Shown piece by piece: positions 7,617 to 14,515 of a stretch of 14,515 nt of DNA. Numbering within the stretch: the first letter of the stretch is position 1; the number at the start of each line of letters is the position of its first letter. Position numbers and translations under genes: made by a program. The stretch is from an uncultured Oscillospiraceae bacterium (GTDB lineage: Bacteria > Bacillota > Clostridia > Oscillospirales > Ruminococcaceae), in assembly GCA_934466475.1 (NCBI GenBank), contig CAKSLI010000020.1, forward strand, positions 1 through 14,515, written 5' to 3'. The notes under the pieces were generated by a model. The model did no database searches, was not told where the DNA came from, and saw only the letters and a program-made list of their open reading frames with translations.

Positions 7617-9404
7617 TTACAAATGATAACTGCGGCGTTGATTTCTCTCTGCCGCAGATTTATTATGCTCGTTACTGCGCAGTATATTCTCATGGAATTT
7701 TTTGCATTTTTTGAGGCAGAGCTCCTGCCTCTGCTGGATATCCGGGCAGGCTGAAAGCTCCGGGCTGATATCAAGATGTCGGAAATTCCGGGCGCAGTAG
7801 TTCCGCGTGAGCCGCATGACCGTCCCAGAAAGCGCAAGCAGAACCGGCAGATTGACCGCCGCCATGATCCCGTTGAACATATCCGCAAGCCCCCACGCCG
7901 CCGAAATATCCACGAACGCCCCCAGCGCAGTGCACAGGACGAACATTACCCTGAACGGCACAGCCGCGCGGCTCCCGAAAAGATACACCGCCGCCTGAGC
8001 CCCGAAAATGCTCCGCCCGGTAATGGTCGAGAACGCGAACAGAGCCATTGCCGCGGACAGGACCTTCCCCGCCGCCGAGCCGAAAACCGTACCGAATGCA
8101 AGCGTCACAAGCTCCGTCCCGGTGACTTCCTCCAGGGCTATGCCGCAGATAAGCGGATCACCGTATTTATCAGAAACCGGCGCCCCGGAAGCGTCAAGCG
8201 CCTGCACGCCAGTGAGCTTCATCACGTTGGAGCAGGTTATCCCGTCCGTCCCGAGCCGAGCCGTGAAGCTCTGCCCATAAGCCGTGCGGAAACTGTGAGG
8301 TTCCCCGTTTCCGGAGGTCAGCAGTTCCGCCCCTCCGCAGATGAGCCCGCTTTCCTCGGTCAGCCGGAAATACTGCGGCTCCAGGCTGACGTTATTGAAA
8401 GCCTCCCCCATATCCGCCGCCCGGCAGGGACTGGAAAGCAGCATCAGCGCGGTCATGGAGCACATCACAAGCGTGTTGAACCCCACCTCCAGCATGCTCC
8501 ACATTCCGTGCACGCAAGGCTCCGGGATATCCGCGCCGGCGTGCGCCGCCGCCGAGGAGCCCAGCCCGGCTTCATTTGAGAACACTCCCCGGCGGACGCC
8601 CATGGAGACCGCCTGCTTCACCAGATACCCGCTGAACCCGCCCGCGGCTGCCTCCGGCGAGAAAGCGCCGCGTATTATCACGCTGAAAAGCTCCGGCAGG
8701 CGCTGAACGTTCGCCGCAAGAATAAAAACGGCTCCCGCAATGTACAGCCCCGACATCACCGGAACTACCCTTGAGGTGAAGCTCCCGAGCCGCTTTACCC
8801 CGCCGAATATCATAGCGGCGGCCGCAGCCGCGAGAACTATCCCCGTGACAGCCTCCGGCACCCCGAAACCGGACTTCAGCGCCGAAGCCGCCGAGTTCAT
8901 CTGCACAAGGCTGCCCATTCCGAACGCGGAAAGCACGCAGGCTCCCGCGTAGACCGCCGCAAGCGGCTTCGCCAGGAATGCGCAGCGCGTCCGCTCCAGC
9001 CCGCCGCGGATATAGTACATCGCGCCGCCGCGCCAGCCCCCCGGGGAAGTGCGGCGGTAATACGCGCCGAGTGTGTTCTCAGCGAAGCCGGTCATCATCC
9101 CAAGCAGCGCCGAAAGCCACATCCAGAACACCGCTCCTGCGCCGCCTATGGTCAGCGCGGCAGCGACCCCGGTTATGCTTCCGGTGCCAAGAGTCCCCGC
9201 GAGCGCCGAGAACATCGCCTGCATGGGAGATATCCCGCCGCTGCCGCCCTCCTGCCTGGAAAACACAGTCCTTTTCAGGCAGTGCCCTGCATGGCGCAGC
9301 TGAAAAAAGCCTGTCCGCAGTGAAAAGAACAGCCCCGCCGAAAGCATGAGTGCCAGCGCCGGGGCTCCCCATAATATCTGGTTTATGCTTCCAATAAGCC
9401 CCAT
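7617..9404 (-). CDS. AGCS-family sodium:alanine/glycine symporter with insertion and long tail
   Basis: A cytoplasmic-membrane transporter that uses the sodium gradient to import alanine, glycine or related amino acids. Family signatures are ALAGTLGTGSITGVAAAL (about residues 67-84) and GVRRGVFSNEAGLGSSAAAH (269-288), plus the late helix FAFSTITGRSIFGAQAAVYLFG (456-477). At 595 residues it is longer than the usual ~450-490. An extra polar stretch of about 100 residues (about 326-430) separates two membrane helices. A hydrophilic tail of about 60 residues (536-595) with four cysteines ends the protein. AAAGGAGCG lies seven bases before the ATG. Substrate cannot be told from sequence. The core helices are intact, so it is probably functional. 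Confidence 0.9.
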   Translation of the reverse strand: MGLIGSINQILWGAPALALMLSAGLFFSLRTGFFQLRHAGHCLKRTVFSRQEGGSGGISPMQAMFSALAGTLGTGSITGVAAALTIGGAGAVFWMWLSALLGMMTGFAENTLGAYYRRTSPGGWRGGAMYYIRGGLERTRCAFLAKPLAAVYAGACVLSAFGMGSLVQMNSAASALKSGFGVPEAVTGIVLAAAAAAMIFGGVKRLGSFTSRVVPVMSGLYIAGAVFILAANVQRLPELFSVIIRGAFSPEAAAGGFSGYLVKQAVSMGVRRGVFSNEAGLGSSAAAHAGADIPEPCVHGMWSMLEVGFNTLVMCSMTALMLLSSPCRAADMGEAFNNVSLEPQYFRLTEESGLICGGAELLTSGNGEPHSFRTAYGQSFTARLGTDGITCSNVMKLTGVQALDASGAPVSDKYGDPLICGIALEEVTGTELVTLAFGTVFGSAAGKVLSAAMALFAFSTITGRSIFGAQAAVYLFGSRAAVPFRVMFVLCTALGAFVDISAAWGLADMFNGIMAAVNLPVLLALSGTVMRLTRNYCARNFRHLDISPELSACPDIQQRQELCLKKCKKFHENILRSNEHNKSAAERNQRRSYHL

Positions 9405-9459
9405 ACAAAACGCTCCTTTAAATATAACAAATTTTAACGCTTTTTTTACGGAAGTTGTA

Positions 9460-9488
9460 TTCCATTTTTCTAAAAAACGTGGTAAAAT
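9460..9488 (+). promoter_or_regulatory. Putative extended -10 promoter upstream of repeat copy 2
   Basis: TGGTAAAAT (9480-9488) is an extended -10, with a poor -35 (TTCCAT, 9460-9465) 17 bases away. It would start transcription near 9495, so the whole repeat would be carried in the 5' leader of the response regulator message. The rest of 9405-9459 is A/T-rich; on the - strand a TAAAAT at 9431-9436 could be the transporter's -10, without a convincing -35. Confidence 0.35.
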
Positions 9489-9501
9489 AGAAGTAATAAT
9501 A

Positions 9502-9731
9502 GGGAACCTCTAAAAACCGGTGTGAAAAGCAAAAATGGGCAGGGTGTGCCAGCTTCTAGGAAAGCCGACGAAGTAAGGCTGTATGCCTTACGAGGAGGTG
9601 CAACACGATGTTGCAGAGCGAAATAACCGGGCGACGGCATGGACGCCGTCGCATCAGAAATTTCGCTTGTTGACAGACGAAGATGGTGCGCACTGCTCAT
9701 TTTCGCTCACACGAGGTTTTTAGAGGTGACC
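9502..9731 (+). mobile_element. Miniature inverted-repeat (MITE-like) element, copy 2, complete
   Basis: A 230-bp element with perfect 13-bp terminal repeats, ACCTCTAAAAACC at 9506-9518 and its complement at 9715-9727, extending imperfectly inwards (GTGTGA, then AAAAT-GCAG-like blocks on both sides). AATA stands immediately outside both ends (9498-9501 and 9732-9735), a likely target duplication. Inside are hairpins with perfect stems at 9573-9579/9585-9591 (7 bp), 9600-9605/9609-9614 (6 bp), 9617-9624/9660-9667 (8 bp) and 9631-9638/9645-9652 (8 bp, nested). No transposase is encoded. It lies between the transporter and the response regulator and its right end is 35 bases before the regulator's ATG. 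A structured RNA is an alternative or additional role. Confidence 0.82.
9608..9673 (+). other. Conserved mini-ORF inside the repeat element
   Basis: GAGGAGG at 9592-9598 precedes an ATG at 9608 that opens 21 codons, beginning MLQSEITGRRHGRRR, ending at TGA. The same frame, length and stop occur in copy 1 (7-72), where only the last residue differs (Arg for Cys). The ATG lies in the 6-bp hairpin at 9600-9614. The nucleotide block is identical for structural reasons too, so coding is not shown. Confidence 0.25.
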
Positions 9732-9766
9732 AATAGCGTAAAGTGCAAAAACCCGGAGGTTTGTTC

Positions 9767-10471
9767 ATGGAATTCCACTACAAGATTTTAGTTGTAGAAG
9801 ACGATGACAGTATGAGATGTTTCATAAACGGAATACTGGAAAACAGAGGATATGATATTATAAATGCCGACACCGGCAGCGACGCTGAGATACTGGCAAG
9901 CTCACACTGCCCGGATATTGTGCTGCTTGACCTGGGACTTCCCGACAAGGACGGCATGGAGGTGCTTGGCAGTATCCGCAAGTGGTCTGTTGCTCCGATA
10001 ATCGTGGTCTCATCCCGCCAGAGCGAGGGAAGCAAGGTCGCCGCCCTTGAAGCCGGAGCAGACGACTACATAGACAAGCCATTCGGACAGAATGAGCTCC
10101 TGGCGAGGGTCCGGGTGGCGCTCAGGCATGTACGCAGCAGCGGCACTAACTCCGCTATCGCATTCAACGGAAAATACTGCGTTGGAGACCTGATGATAGA
10201 CTACGAGCGCTTCAAGGTGTATATCGACGGAAAGGACGCCGAGCTCACACAGAATGAATACAAGCTGGTCGCACTTCTCGGGCAGTACGCCGGAAGGGTG
10301 CTCCCGTATGACTTCATAATCCAGAAGATGTGGGGACCAAACGTAAAGGGAGACAACCAGATACTCCGCGTTAACATGACGAATATCCGCCGCAAAATCG
10401 AAAAGGACCCCTCTCATCCCAGATACATATTCACGGAAATAGGCGTTGGCTACCGCATGGCGGAGGAATAG
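9767..10471 (+). CDS. OmpR/KdpE-type DNA-binding response regulator, orphan
   Basis: Two-component transcription regulator. The receiver domain (residues 5-117) has the acidic pair D12/D13, phosphoacceptor D55 in VLLDLGLPDKDG, S82, Y101 and K104 in the DDYIDKPF motif. A winged-helix DNA-binding domain of the OmpR/PhoB type follows (about 135-232), with LTQNEYKLVALL and RVNMTNIRRKIE. DLGLPD, the R-x-W-S motif after it and the spacing most resemble KdpE, the potassium-uptake regulator, but no kdp genes or histidine kinase are in the window, so a specific name is not given. The ATG at 9767 is chosen because GGAGG lies seven bases before it; an in-frame GTG at 9743 lacks a site. Its stop codon is one base from the stop of convergent yqfD. 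Confidence 0.9.
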   Translation: MEFHYKILVVEDDDSMRCFINGILENRGYDIINADTGSDAEILASSHCPDIVLLDLGLPDKDGMEVLGSIRKWSVAPIIVVSSRQSEGSKVAALEAGADDYIDKPFGQNELLARVRVALRHVRSSGTNSAIAFNGKYCVGDLMIDYERFKVYIDGKDAELTQNEYKLVALLGQYAGRVLPYDFIIQKMWGPNVKGDNQILRVNMTNIRRKIEKDPSHPRYIFTEIGVGYRMAEE

Positions 10472-10472
10472 C

Positions 10473-11657
10473 TCAGCCGGTTTCTATAACGCGCTCCTCC
10501 GCAATATTTCCGCGCAGGGTATAGACCGCGGTCAGCCGTATGCCGTCCTTTTCAGGGACGGCAGTTTCATTGCAGGAATATATCTCGTAATCCCCGTAGA
10601 AGTTCTCCTCAAAATCCGCCTGGAGCCGCTCCAGCTCTGCAATGCAGTCGTCCGCGCTGCGCGTGATGTCCCGCTGCCGCAGCTCTGTGAAAACTCCGCG
10701 GCGCAGCTTCAGCGGGATAGTGCGCCCGAAAAGCGTCAGCAGCTCGGTTTCCTCATGGTACACCGAATCCGGGACAGCTGCCTCTCCCCAGAAAAGAGGG
10801 ATCTCGTCGTCCCCTGCAATAAGCCACCGGAATTCCGTCTGCGCTCCGTCCGCCGTGCTCACCGTTTCACTGTACGGCACGAAAAACTCGCGGCTCTCGG
10901 TAAATTCCCCGATGATATCCGCCGAAGCGTGCTTCAGCGTGACATTTCCGGCGCTGTCGGCGACTACTCCGCTGACAAGGAGTCCGCCGGCAGGCACCCC
11001 ACTGCCCGTCTCCGTCACAAGGGTCCCGTCGCGGACCGTGTGATCTACCACTGTTGCGTCACGGACAGCCACAAGGTTGCAGGGTATGTCCTGCTCCAGT
11101 ATGTCCGGCTTCGGGGAAGCCAGCTCCAGCGTTGCGCTGACCCGGAATCCAACGCAGGAAACGTCCGTCCATGACGCCTCCGGTATCTCCAGCATCATGC
11201 GGCGCTCTGCCGTAGTCGTGTTGAGCCCGCGGGTAGGTTCGCCCTCCCTTATCCCGCATTCCTCCAGTATCTTCATCACCTGGGAACGCTGGGCAGGGGT
11301 TATCCCTCCGGAGCCCTGCACCTCGATGTCCTGAACATGGCTGCTGCCCATGGATATTATAATAAGGAACGTGAGAAATCCCACGTACAGTCCGGCGCGC
11401 CGGCTGTACCTCATTGCTGTGAAATACAGACCGCGGCGTTTTCCGGCTTTTATCCGGACGCCGCATTTTCGTGCGGTCTCTGAGGTCAGCCAGTAGTCCC
11501 CCGGGGATACCGTGCCGGTTATCGTGCCGTCTCCGAAGCGCACTCCCCTGAGCACGATCCCCTGGCGAAGCAGCTCGCTCGCCATTTTTTCCGGGAACCC
11601 TCCGAAGCCGCTGAATTCCACGCTGCCATACGGCAGCCCCTTTCTTTTCTTGGACAT
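10473..11657 (-). CDS. yqfD: Sporulation protein YqfD
   Basis: YqfD is a membrane protein of spore-forming Firmicutes, conserved with yqfC and made in the mother cell; its biochemical role is unknown. The 394-residue product has the typical N-terminal cytoplasmic part that reads G-x-V-E-F-x-x-x-G-x-x-P-E (about 11-23), a basic stretch, one membrane helix at about residues 88-104 after RYSRRAG, and a long external part beginning IEVQGSGGITPAQ (about 111 on) that resembles a POTRA-like, FtsQ-type start. The length is normal. GAGGAGG precedes the ATG, and the gene begins nine bases after yqfC. There is no phoH or ybeY next to it, the usual partners downstream; instead it runs tail to tail into the response regulator. 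Confidence 0.9.
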   Translation of the reverse strand: MSKKRKGLPYGSVEFSGFGGFPEKMASELLRQGIVLRGVRFGDGTITGTVSPGDYWLTSETARKCGVRIKAGKRRGLYFTAMRYSRRAGLYVGFLTFLIIISMGSSHVQDIEVQGSGGITPAQRSQVMKILEECGIREGEPTRGLNTTTAERRMMLEIPEASWTDVSCVGFRVSATLELASPKPDILEQDIPCNLVAVRDATVVDHTVRDGTLVTETGSGVPAGGLLVSGVVADSAGNVTLKHASADIIGEFTESREFFVPYSETVSTADGAQTEFRWLIAGDDEIPLFWGEAAVPDSVYHEETELLTLFGRTIPLKLRRGVFTELRQRDITRSADDCIAELERLQADFEENFYGDYEIYSCNETAVPEKDGIRLTAVYTLRGNIAEERVIETG

Positions 11658-11666
11658 TGTTCCTCC

Positions 11667-11936
11667 TCAGAGCTCCACGAATGTCACGGAGCCTATCCTG
11701 CCGCATATAAAAACGCCGTCTCCGCCCATGCTTTCCAGCGTGAGCTCCTCTCCGCACACCCTCACGAGCCTGCCGTTCCTCAGCCGGAGCACTATTTCGC
11801 CGGTCTTTTCGCGGCTGTCCGTGCAGCCAACTATGGCGGCGCAGTTTTCAGCAGAAAGGCTCCCGTCACGAATAGTTATCTGCATCCCGCTGTAAGGCAG
11901 GTCGCCGAGTTCCATAAGCCTTTTCTTTATTCCCAT
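11667..11936 (-). CDS. yqfC: YabP/YqfC-family sporulation protein
   Basis: A small 89-residue protein of the YabP/YqfC family, associated with spore formation; molecular role unknown. The sequence shows the expected alternation of short beta strands (MQITIRDGSLSAENCAAIVGC, then GEIVLRLRNGRLVRVCGEELTLESM, then GDGVFICGRIGSVTFVEL). The start at 11936 is chosen because GGAGGTGTT lies upstream at a proper distance; the in-frame ATG at 11951 overlaps that same site and would add five residues. It is the first gene of the yqfC-yqfD pair and lies divergent to the chemotaxis receptor. The family is usually under sigma-E, and a possible site of that kind is present upstream. Confidence 0.86.
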   Translation of the reverse strand: MGIKKRLMELGDLPYSGMQITIRDGSLSAENCAAIVGCTDSREKTGEIVLRLRNGRLVRVCGEELTLESMGGDGVFICGRIGSVTFVEL

Positions 11937-11968
11937 GAGCAACACCTCCAACTACCTGTCCTTTCCAG

Positions 11969-11997
11969 AATATATGATTAAATGCTTATTTATAGAA
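11969..11997 (-). promoter_or_regulatory. Possible sigma-E-type promoter for yqfC-yqfD
   Basis: On the - strand CATATATT (11969-11976) lies 14 bases downstream of TTCTATA (11991-11997). This resembles the mother-cell sigma-E pattern (-10 near CATACAAT, 14-base spacing). It would start transcription near 11962, 26 bases before the yqfC ATG. Match is partial; the expectation that yqfC is sigma-E controlled comes from known relatives. Confidence 0.35.
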
Positions 11998-12097
11998 CAA
12001 CCCCAGGTTTATCAAAAAAAACAGAAATAGTTGTTTCACATAATCCTGAAAAAGTGTGTAATATGTAATATAATAATGTTTCTTGTGTAAATTTCAG

Positions 12098-12126
12098 TTG
12101 ACATTTTTGCATTCCTTTTGTATAAT
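12098..12126 (+). promoter_or_regulatory. Perfect-consensus sigma-A promoter for the chemotaxis receptor
   Basis: TTGACA (12098-12103), 17 bases, TATAAT (12121-12126): both hexamers and the spacing match the housekeeping consensus exactly. The start of transcription should be near 12133, giving a leader of about 48 bases before the GTG at 12181. A second, weaker site (CTGAAA 12046-12051, 17 bases, TATAAT 12069-12074) lies just upstream. Confidence 0.9.
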
Positions 12127-12180
12127 GTATACAAGCAGGTACTACTGCATTATTGCGAGAAGAAAGGACAGGGTGCAGCT

Positions 12181-14262
12181 GTGAAAACGAATACATTGAA
12201 GAAAGAAAAAAAGCTGGCGCTGATGTCGCGTGTCCAGAAGGACAAAAAGAACAAGCCTCCCAGGGAGAAAAAAATCAAGGAAAACAAGAAAGCCGCAAAG
12301 CCGGCTCCCCAAAAGAAGCCGCTGTTTGCGAAATTAAATAAAAACGTGAAAAAGGACGGAAAGAAAACGCTTGGCATAGGCTCAAAGCTTACGCTGATGT
12401 CATGCGTTTCTGCGGCTGTGGCGGCGCTGCTGCTGGGAACAGTCGTTACCGTTGTGTTTATGAACTTCGTTATCTCCCTCCAGATGGACGAGGCTTCAAC
12501 CGGCGTACACGTGCTTGAGGCTGAGATAAATAACGAGGTGACCGTGGTCTCCGACCTTGCACGGCTTATCTCCGCAGGCGGAAACATGAACCCCGCCGTG
12601 CTTGATATCACATGGCAGACAAACTCCAAGTACCAGGATCAGCACGCCGCGTACATAACGACTGTCGGCGGAATACAGTGGAAGAGCAGTTCTAAGTTTG
12701 ACCTCAACGATTCCATTATCCAGCAGGCGCTGAACGACACCATATCCGGCCTCATCATCGAGAACGGAAAGCTCTGCATGATTGCCAGCACAAAGGTCGG
12801 CAAGGTCGGCACGCTGGTAGTATACCGCGACCTGTCCAGCTCCGAATATGTGGACGCAGTAAAGGACAAGACCGGCGCTGACCTCTCGCTTTTCAACGGA
12901 AACACCAGGTACTCCACCACCCTTACCGACAGCGAGGGCAACAGATACACCGGCACCGAAATGGACGCAGGTATCTGGGCTGAGGTACAGGCAGGTCATA
13001 CATATTCCGGCAAGGCGTATATTAACGGCGTTTCGTACTATGTAAGCTACGAACCGATGACCGATATCAACGGCAACATAATCGGCGCATATTTCGCAGG
13101 CTATACGACGGCTGAGGCTGACCAAAAGCTCGCTGTTGCAATAATCATTGCAGTCGTTGTGCTTATCGTTATCTGCGCGGCTTCCTGCGCAGTCCTCTTC
13201 GTTATTATGAAGCGGCTGGTAAAGAAGCCGGTTTCCGAGGTCGTGAAGATATGCGACCAGCTCGCGACAGGGTCGCTGGATTCAGCAGATTCCTCGTTCA
13301 AATTCAACAATGACGAAATGGGCGAGATAGCAAGGGAACTCACCGAGGCAAAGCATACCCTGAACTCCTATGTAAAGGATATCTCCCAGGTGCTCTCCCA
13401 CATGGCAGTCGGCAATTTCGCCGCCCAGCCGGGTCTTGAATACATAGGAAACTTTGAGGAGATAAACCACTCCTTCAGGAATATCAAGGATACTCTCAGC
13501 GGAATCATTGAGAACATCAACTCCTCCGCGAATGACGTAATGGCTGGCTCAAAGCAGATGGCAGACGGCTCGCAGCTCCTTGCCGAGGGAACAACGAAGC
13601 AGGCTACCGCCGTTGACGAGCTCTCCTCCACCGTGAACGATATTTCAGTGAACGTTGCCCGCACCGCAGACAACGCAGCCAAGGCAAGCGAATTCTCCAA
13701 CACCTGCGCCGACCAGATCATCAAGCAGAGCCACGAAATGCAGAATATGCTCGGTGCAATGAAGCAGATAGAACAGCAGTCAGAAGCGATCTCCGATGTC
13801 ATCAAGACGATCGAGGACATCGCATTCCAGACCAACATTCTGGCGCTCAATGCGGCTATCGAGGCAGCAAGGGCAGGCGAAGCCGGAAAGGGATTTGCAG
13901 TAGTTGCCGATGAGGTAAGAAACCTTGCCTCCAAGTCCGCGCAATCCGCTAACAGCACCAGAGCCCTTATTTCCAGCACTATCGAAGCTGTGAACAACGG
14001 CTCGGATATCGCAAACAAGACCGCTGACACAATGAAGAAGGTAACGGAGCTTTCCCAGCAGAGCGCACAGCTCGTTGCGGATATATCCTCTGCCGCCGAG
14101 CGGCAGGCTGACGCAGTAAAGCAGGTAACCGTGGGCATCGACCAGATATCGCAGGTCATCTCCACCAACTCCGCGACTGCCGAGGAATCCGCCGCCTCCT
14201 GCGAGGAGCTTTCCGCCCAGGCAAGAGTGCTCAAGGAACAGATCGACAAGCTGGTCGTATGA
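12181..14262 (+). CDS. Methyl-accepting chemotaxis protein with lysine-rich N-terminal extension
   Basis: Membrane receptor that controls the CheA kinase through CheW. With GTG at 12181 as start it has 693 residues; a TTG start at 12118 is ruled out because it lies inside the -10 region. The likely site is AGGACAGGG, about seven bases upstream. Residues 2-62 are cytoplasmic and very basic (23 lysines). TM1 is at about 70-93, an external Cache-like sensor at about 95-315, TM2 at about 317-342 and HAMP at about 343-395, perhaps with a second HAMP-like turn near 420-440. The signalling coiled coil runs to the end, with hairpin tip [20 protein letters not shown] near residue 550. There is no C-terminal CheR/CheB docking pentapeptide. 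No other che or flagellar genes are nearby. Ligand unknown. Confidence 0.92.
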   Translation: MKTNTLKKEKKLALMSRVQKDKKNKPPREKKIKENKKAAKPAPQKKPLFAKLNKNVKKDGKKTLGIGSKLTLMSCVSAAVAALLLGTVVTVVFMNFVISLQMDEASTGVHVLEAEINNEVTVVSDLARLISAGGNMNPAVLDITWQTNSKYQDQHAAYITTVGGIQWKSSSKFDLNDSIIQQALNDTISGLIIENGKLCMIASTKVGKVGTLVVYRDLSSSEYVDAVKDKTGADLSLFNGNTRYSTTLTDSEGNRYTGTEMDAGIWAEVQAGHTYSGKAYINGVSYYVSYEPMTDINGNIIGAYFAGYTTAEADQKLAVAIIIAVVVLIVICAASCAVLFVIMKRLVKKPVSEVVKICDQLATGSLDSADSSFKFNNDEMGEIARELTEAKHTLNSYVKDISQVLSHMAVGNFAAQPGLEYIGNFEEINHSFRNIKDTLSGIIENINSSANDVMAGSKQMADGSQLLAEGTTKQATAVDELSSTVNDISVNVARTADNAAKASEFSNTCADQIIKQSHEMQNMLGAMKQIEQQSEAISDVIKTIEDIAFQTNILALNAAIEAARAGEAGKGFAVVADEVRNLASKSAQSANSTRALISSTIEAVNNGSDIANKTADTMKKVTELSQQSAQLVADISSAAERQADAVKQVTVGIDQISQVISTNSATAEESAASCEELSAQARVLKEQIDKLVV

Positions 14263-14284
14263 TACGGCTTATTATGATAACAAT

Positions 14285-14322
14285 AAGCGGGTGGGCGGAA
14301 ACGCTTACCCGCTTTACTTTTT
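14285..14322 (+). terminator. Intrinsic terminator of the chemotaxis receptor gene
   Basis: A 13-bp stem (two G-T pairs) closed by a GAAA tetraloop at 14285-14314, then TACTTTTT. It starts 23 bases after the stop codon. A smaller hairpin (GCTTATT 14267-14273 with AATAAGC 14282-14288) shares bases with the stem's left arm and cannot form together with it. Confidence 0.92.
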
Positions 14323-14328
14323 AAACAT

Positions 14329-14432
14329 GATATGATATAATAAACGCAGGGCGTTTATTATATATTTAAAATGCCTTGCACATACGTCCGCCTTTGGCGA
14401 ACTCCGTGCATATCGGCAAATTATATCATATC
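14329..14432. repeat. Palindromic repeat unit 1 of a tandem array
   Basis: A 104-bp unit bounded by perfect 12-bp inverted repeats, GATATGATATAA (14329-14340) and its complement (14421-14432). Inside is a 13-bp perfect stem with an AGG loop (14335-14347/14351-14363) and a GC-rich hairpin around CGCCTTTGGCG. TGCAC (14377-14381) and GTGCA (14406-14410) flank that hairpin. It follows the receptor terminator and holds no gene. Confidence 0.88.
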
Positions 14433-14438
14433 CTTGCA

Positions 14439-14515
14439 GATATGATATAATAAACGCAGGGCGTTTATTATATATTTAAAATGCCTTGCACATACGTTCG
14501 CCTTTGGCGAACTCC
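14439..14515. repeat. Palindromic repeat unit 2, cut by the window end
   Basis: The 77 bases match 14329-14405 with one change (C14388 to T14498), so the period is 110 bp with a CTTGCA spacer at 14433-14438. The one change restores a full 7-bp stem GTTCGCC/GGCGAAC, which is mismatched at that position in unit 1. The array probably continues beyond the window. Confidence 0.88.

Noticed and set aside
7776..8579. 267-codon + strand open frame opposite the symporter
   Set aside because: Arg/Pro/His-rich shadow composition; the - strand carries clear AGCS signatures.
9470..9700. A 76-codon open frame on the - strand across the repeat element
   Set aside because: It spans the terminal repeat and hairpins of the element, has no ribosome site of note, and its sequence follows from the element's structure; likely a spurious gene call.
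10446..11174. 242-codon + strand open frame overlapping the response regulator end and opposite yqfD
   Set aside because: Its start is inside the regulator in another frame and the remainder is opposite yqfD, which has a recognisable product and ribosome site.
13368..14249. 293-codon - strand open frame opposite the chemoreceptor signalling domain
   Set aside because: Ser/Ala-rich shadow of coiled-coil coding sequence.
14263..14314. Regulated terminator/antiterminator switch after the chemoreceptor gene
   Set aside because: Two mutually exclusive hairpins are visible, but the terminator stem is much stronger and there is no downstream gene in the window to control.
14329..14515. CRISPR array
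   Set aside because: The repeats are 104-110 bp, palindromic and separated by only 6 bp; there are no unique spacers of 25-40 bp and no cas genes.

Overview
The window looks like the chromosome of a spore-forming, moderately GC-rich Clostridia member, most likely an Oscillospiraceae/Ruminococcus-type gut bacterium. Evidence: the sporulation pair yqfC-yqfD, a DUF1540-type cysteine-rich miniprotein, a pyrK-pyrD pair encoding a two-subunit class 1B dihydroorotate dehydrogenase, Firmicute-style Shine-Dalgarno sites and very strong sigma-A-like promoters. Species assignment is inference only.

Region 1 (168-7200, + strand) is one tightly packed gene string: mreB, an unrecognised four-helix membrane protein, pyrK, pyrD, mreC, mreD and a class B penicillin-binding protein 2. 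Gaps run from an 8-base overlap to about 48 bases. MreB, MreC, MreD and PBP2 are the core of the elongasome (rod-shape peptidoglycan synthesis). The unusual point is that the two dihydroorotate dehydrogenase subunits and the membrane protein sit between mreB and mreC. A strong inverted repeat at 7207-7238 closes the string.

Region 2 (7422-9404, - strand) holds an AGCS-family sodium:amino-acid symporter with a large insertion and a long C-terminal tail, followed 21 bases later by a 57-residue cysteine-rich DUF1540-like protein. The stretch between that protein and the PBP2 terminator has hairpins and one possible 27-codon ORF with a good ribosome site.

Region 3 (9502-10471, + strand) is an OmpR/KdpE-type response regulator without an adjacent kinase. 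It is preceded by a complete 230-bp miniature inverted-repeat element with 13-bp perfect terminal repeats and a probable AATA target duplication. The right 130 bp of a second copy opens the window directly upstream of mreB. Both copies lie in the same orientation just ahead of a gene's ribosome site, and the first copy carries a promoter-like sequence that points into mreB.

Region 4 (10473-11936, - strand) is the yqfC-yqfD sporulation pair, converging on the response regulator with a one-base gap and having a possible sigma-E-type promoter. Divergent from it, a perfect-consensus sigma-A promoter (12098-12126) drives a methyl-accepting chemotaxis protein with a very lysine-rich N-terminal extension, ended by a classic terminator at 14285-14322.

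The right edge (14329-14515) is a tandem array, 110-bp period, of palindromic repeat units that runs out of the window. No rRNA, tRNA, CRISPR array, transposase gene or prophage gene was seen. The novelty here lies in the repeat elements and the mixed elongasome/pyrimidine operon rather than in a new multi-gene system.
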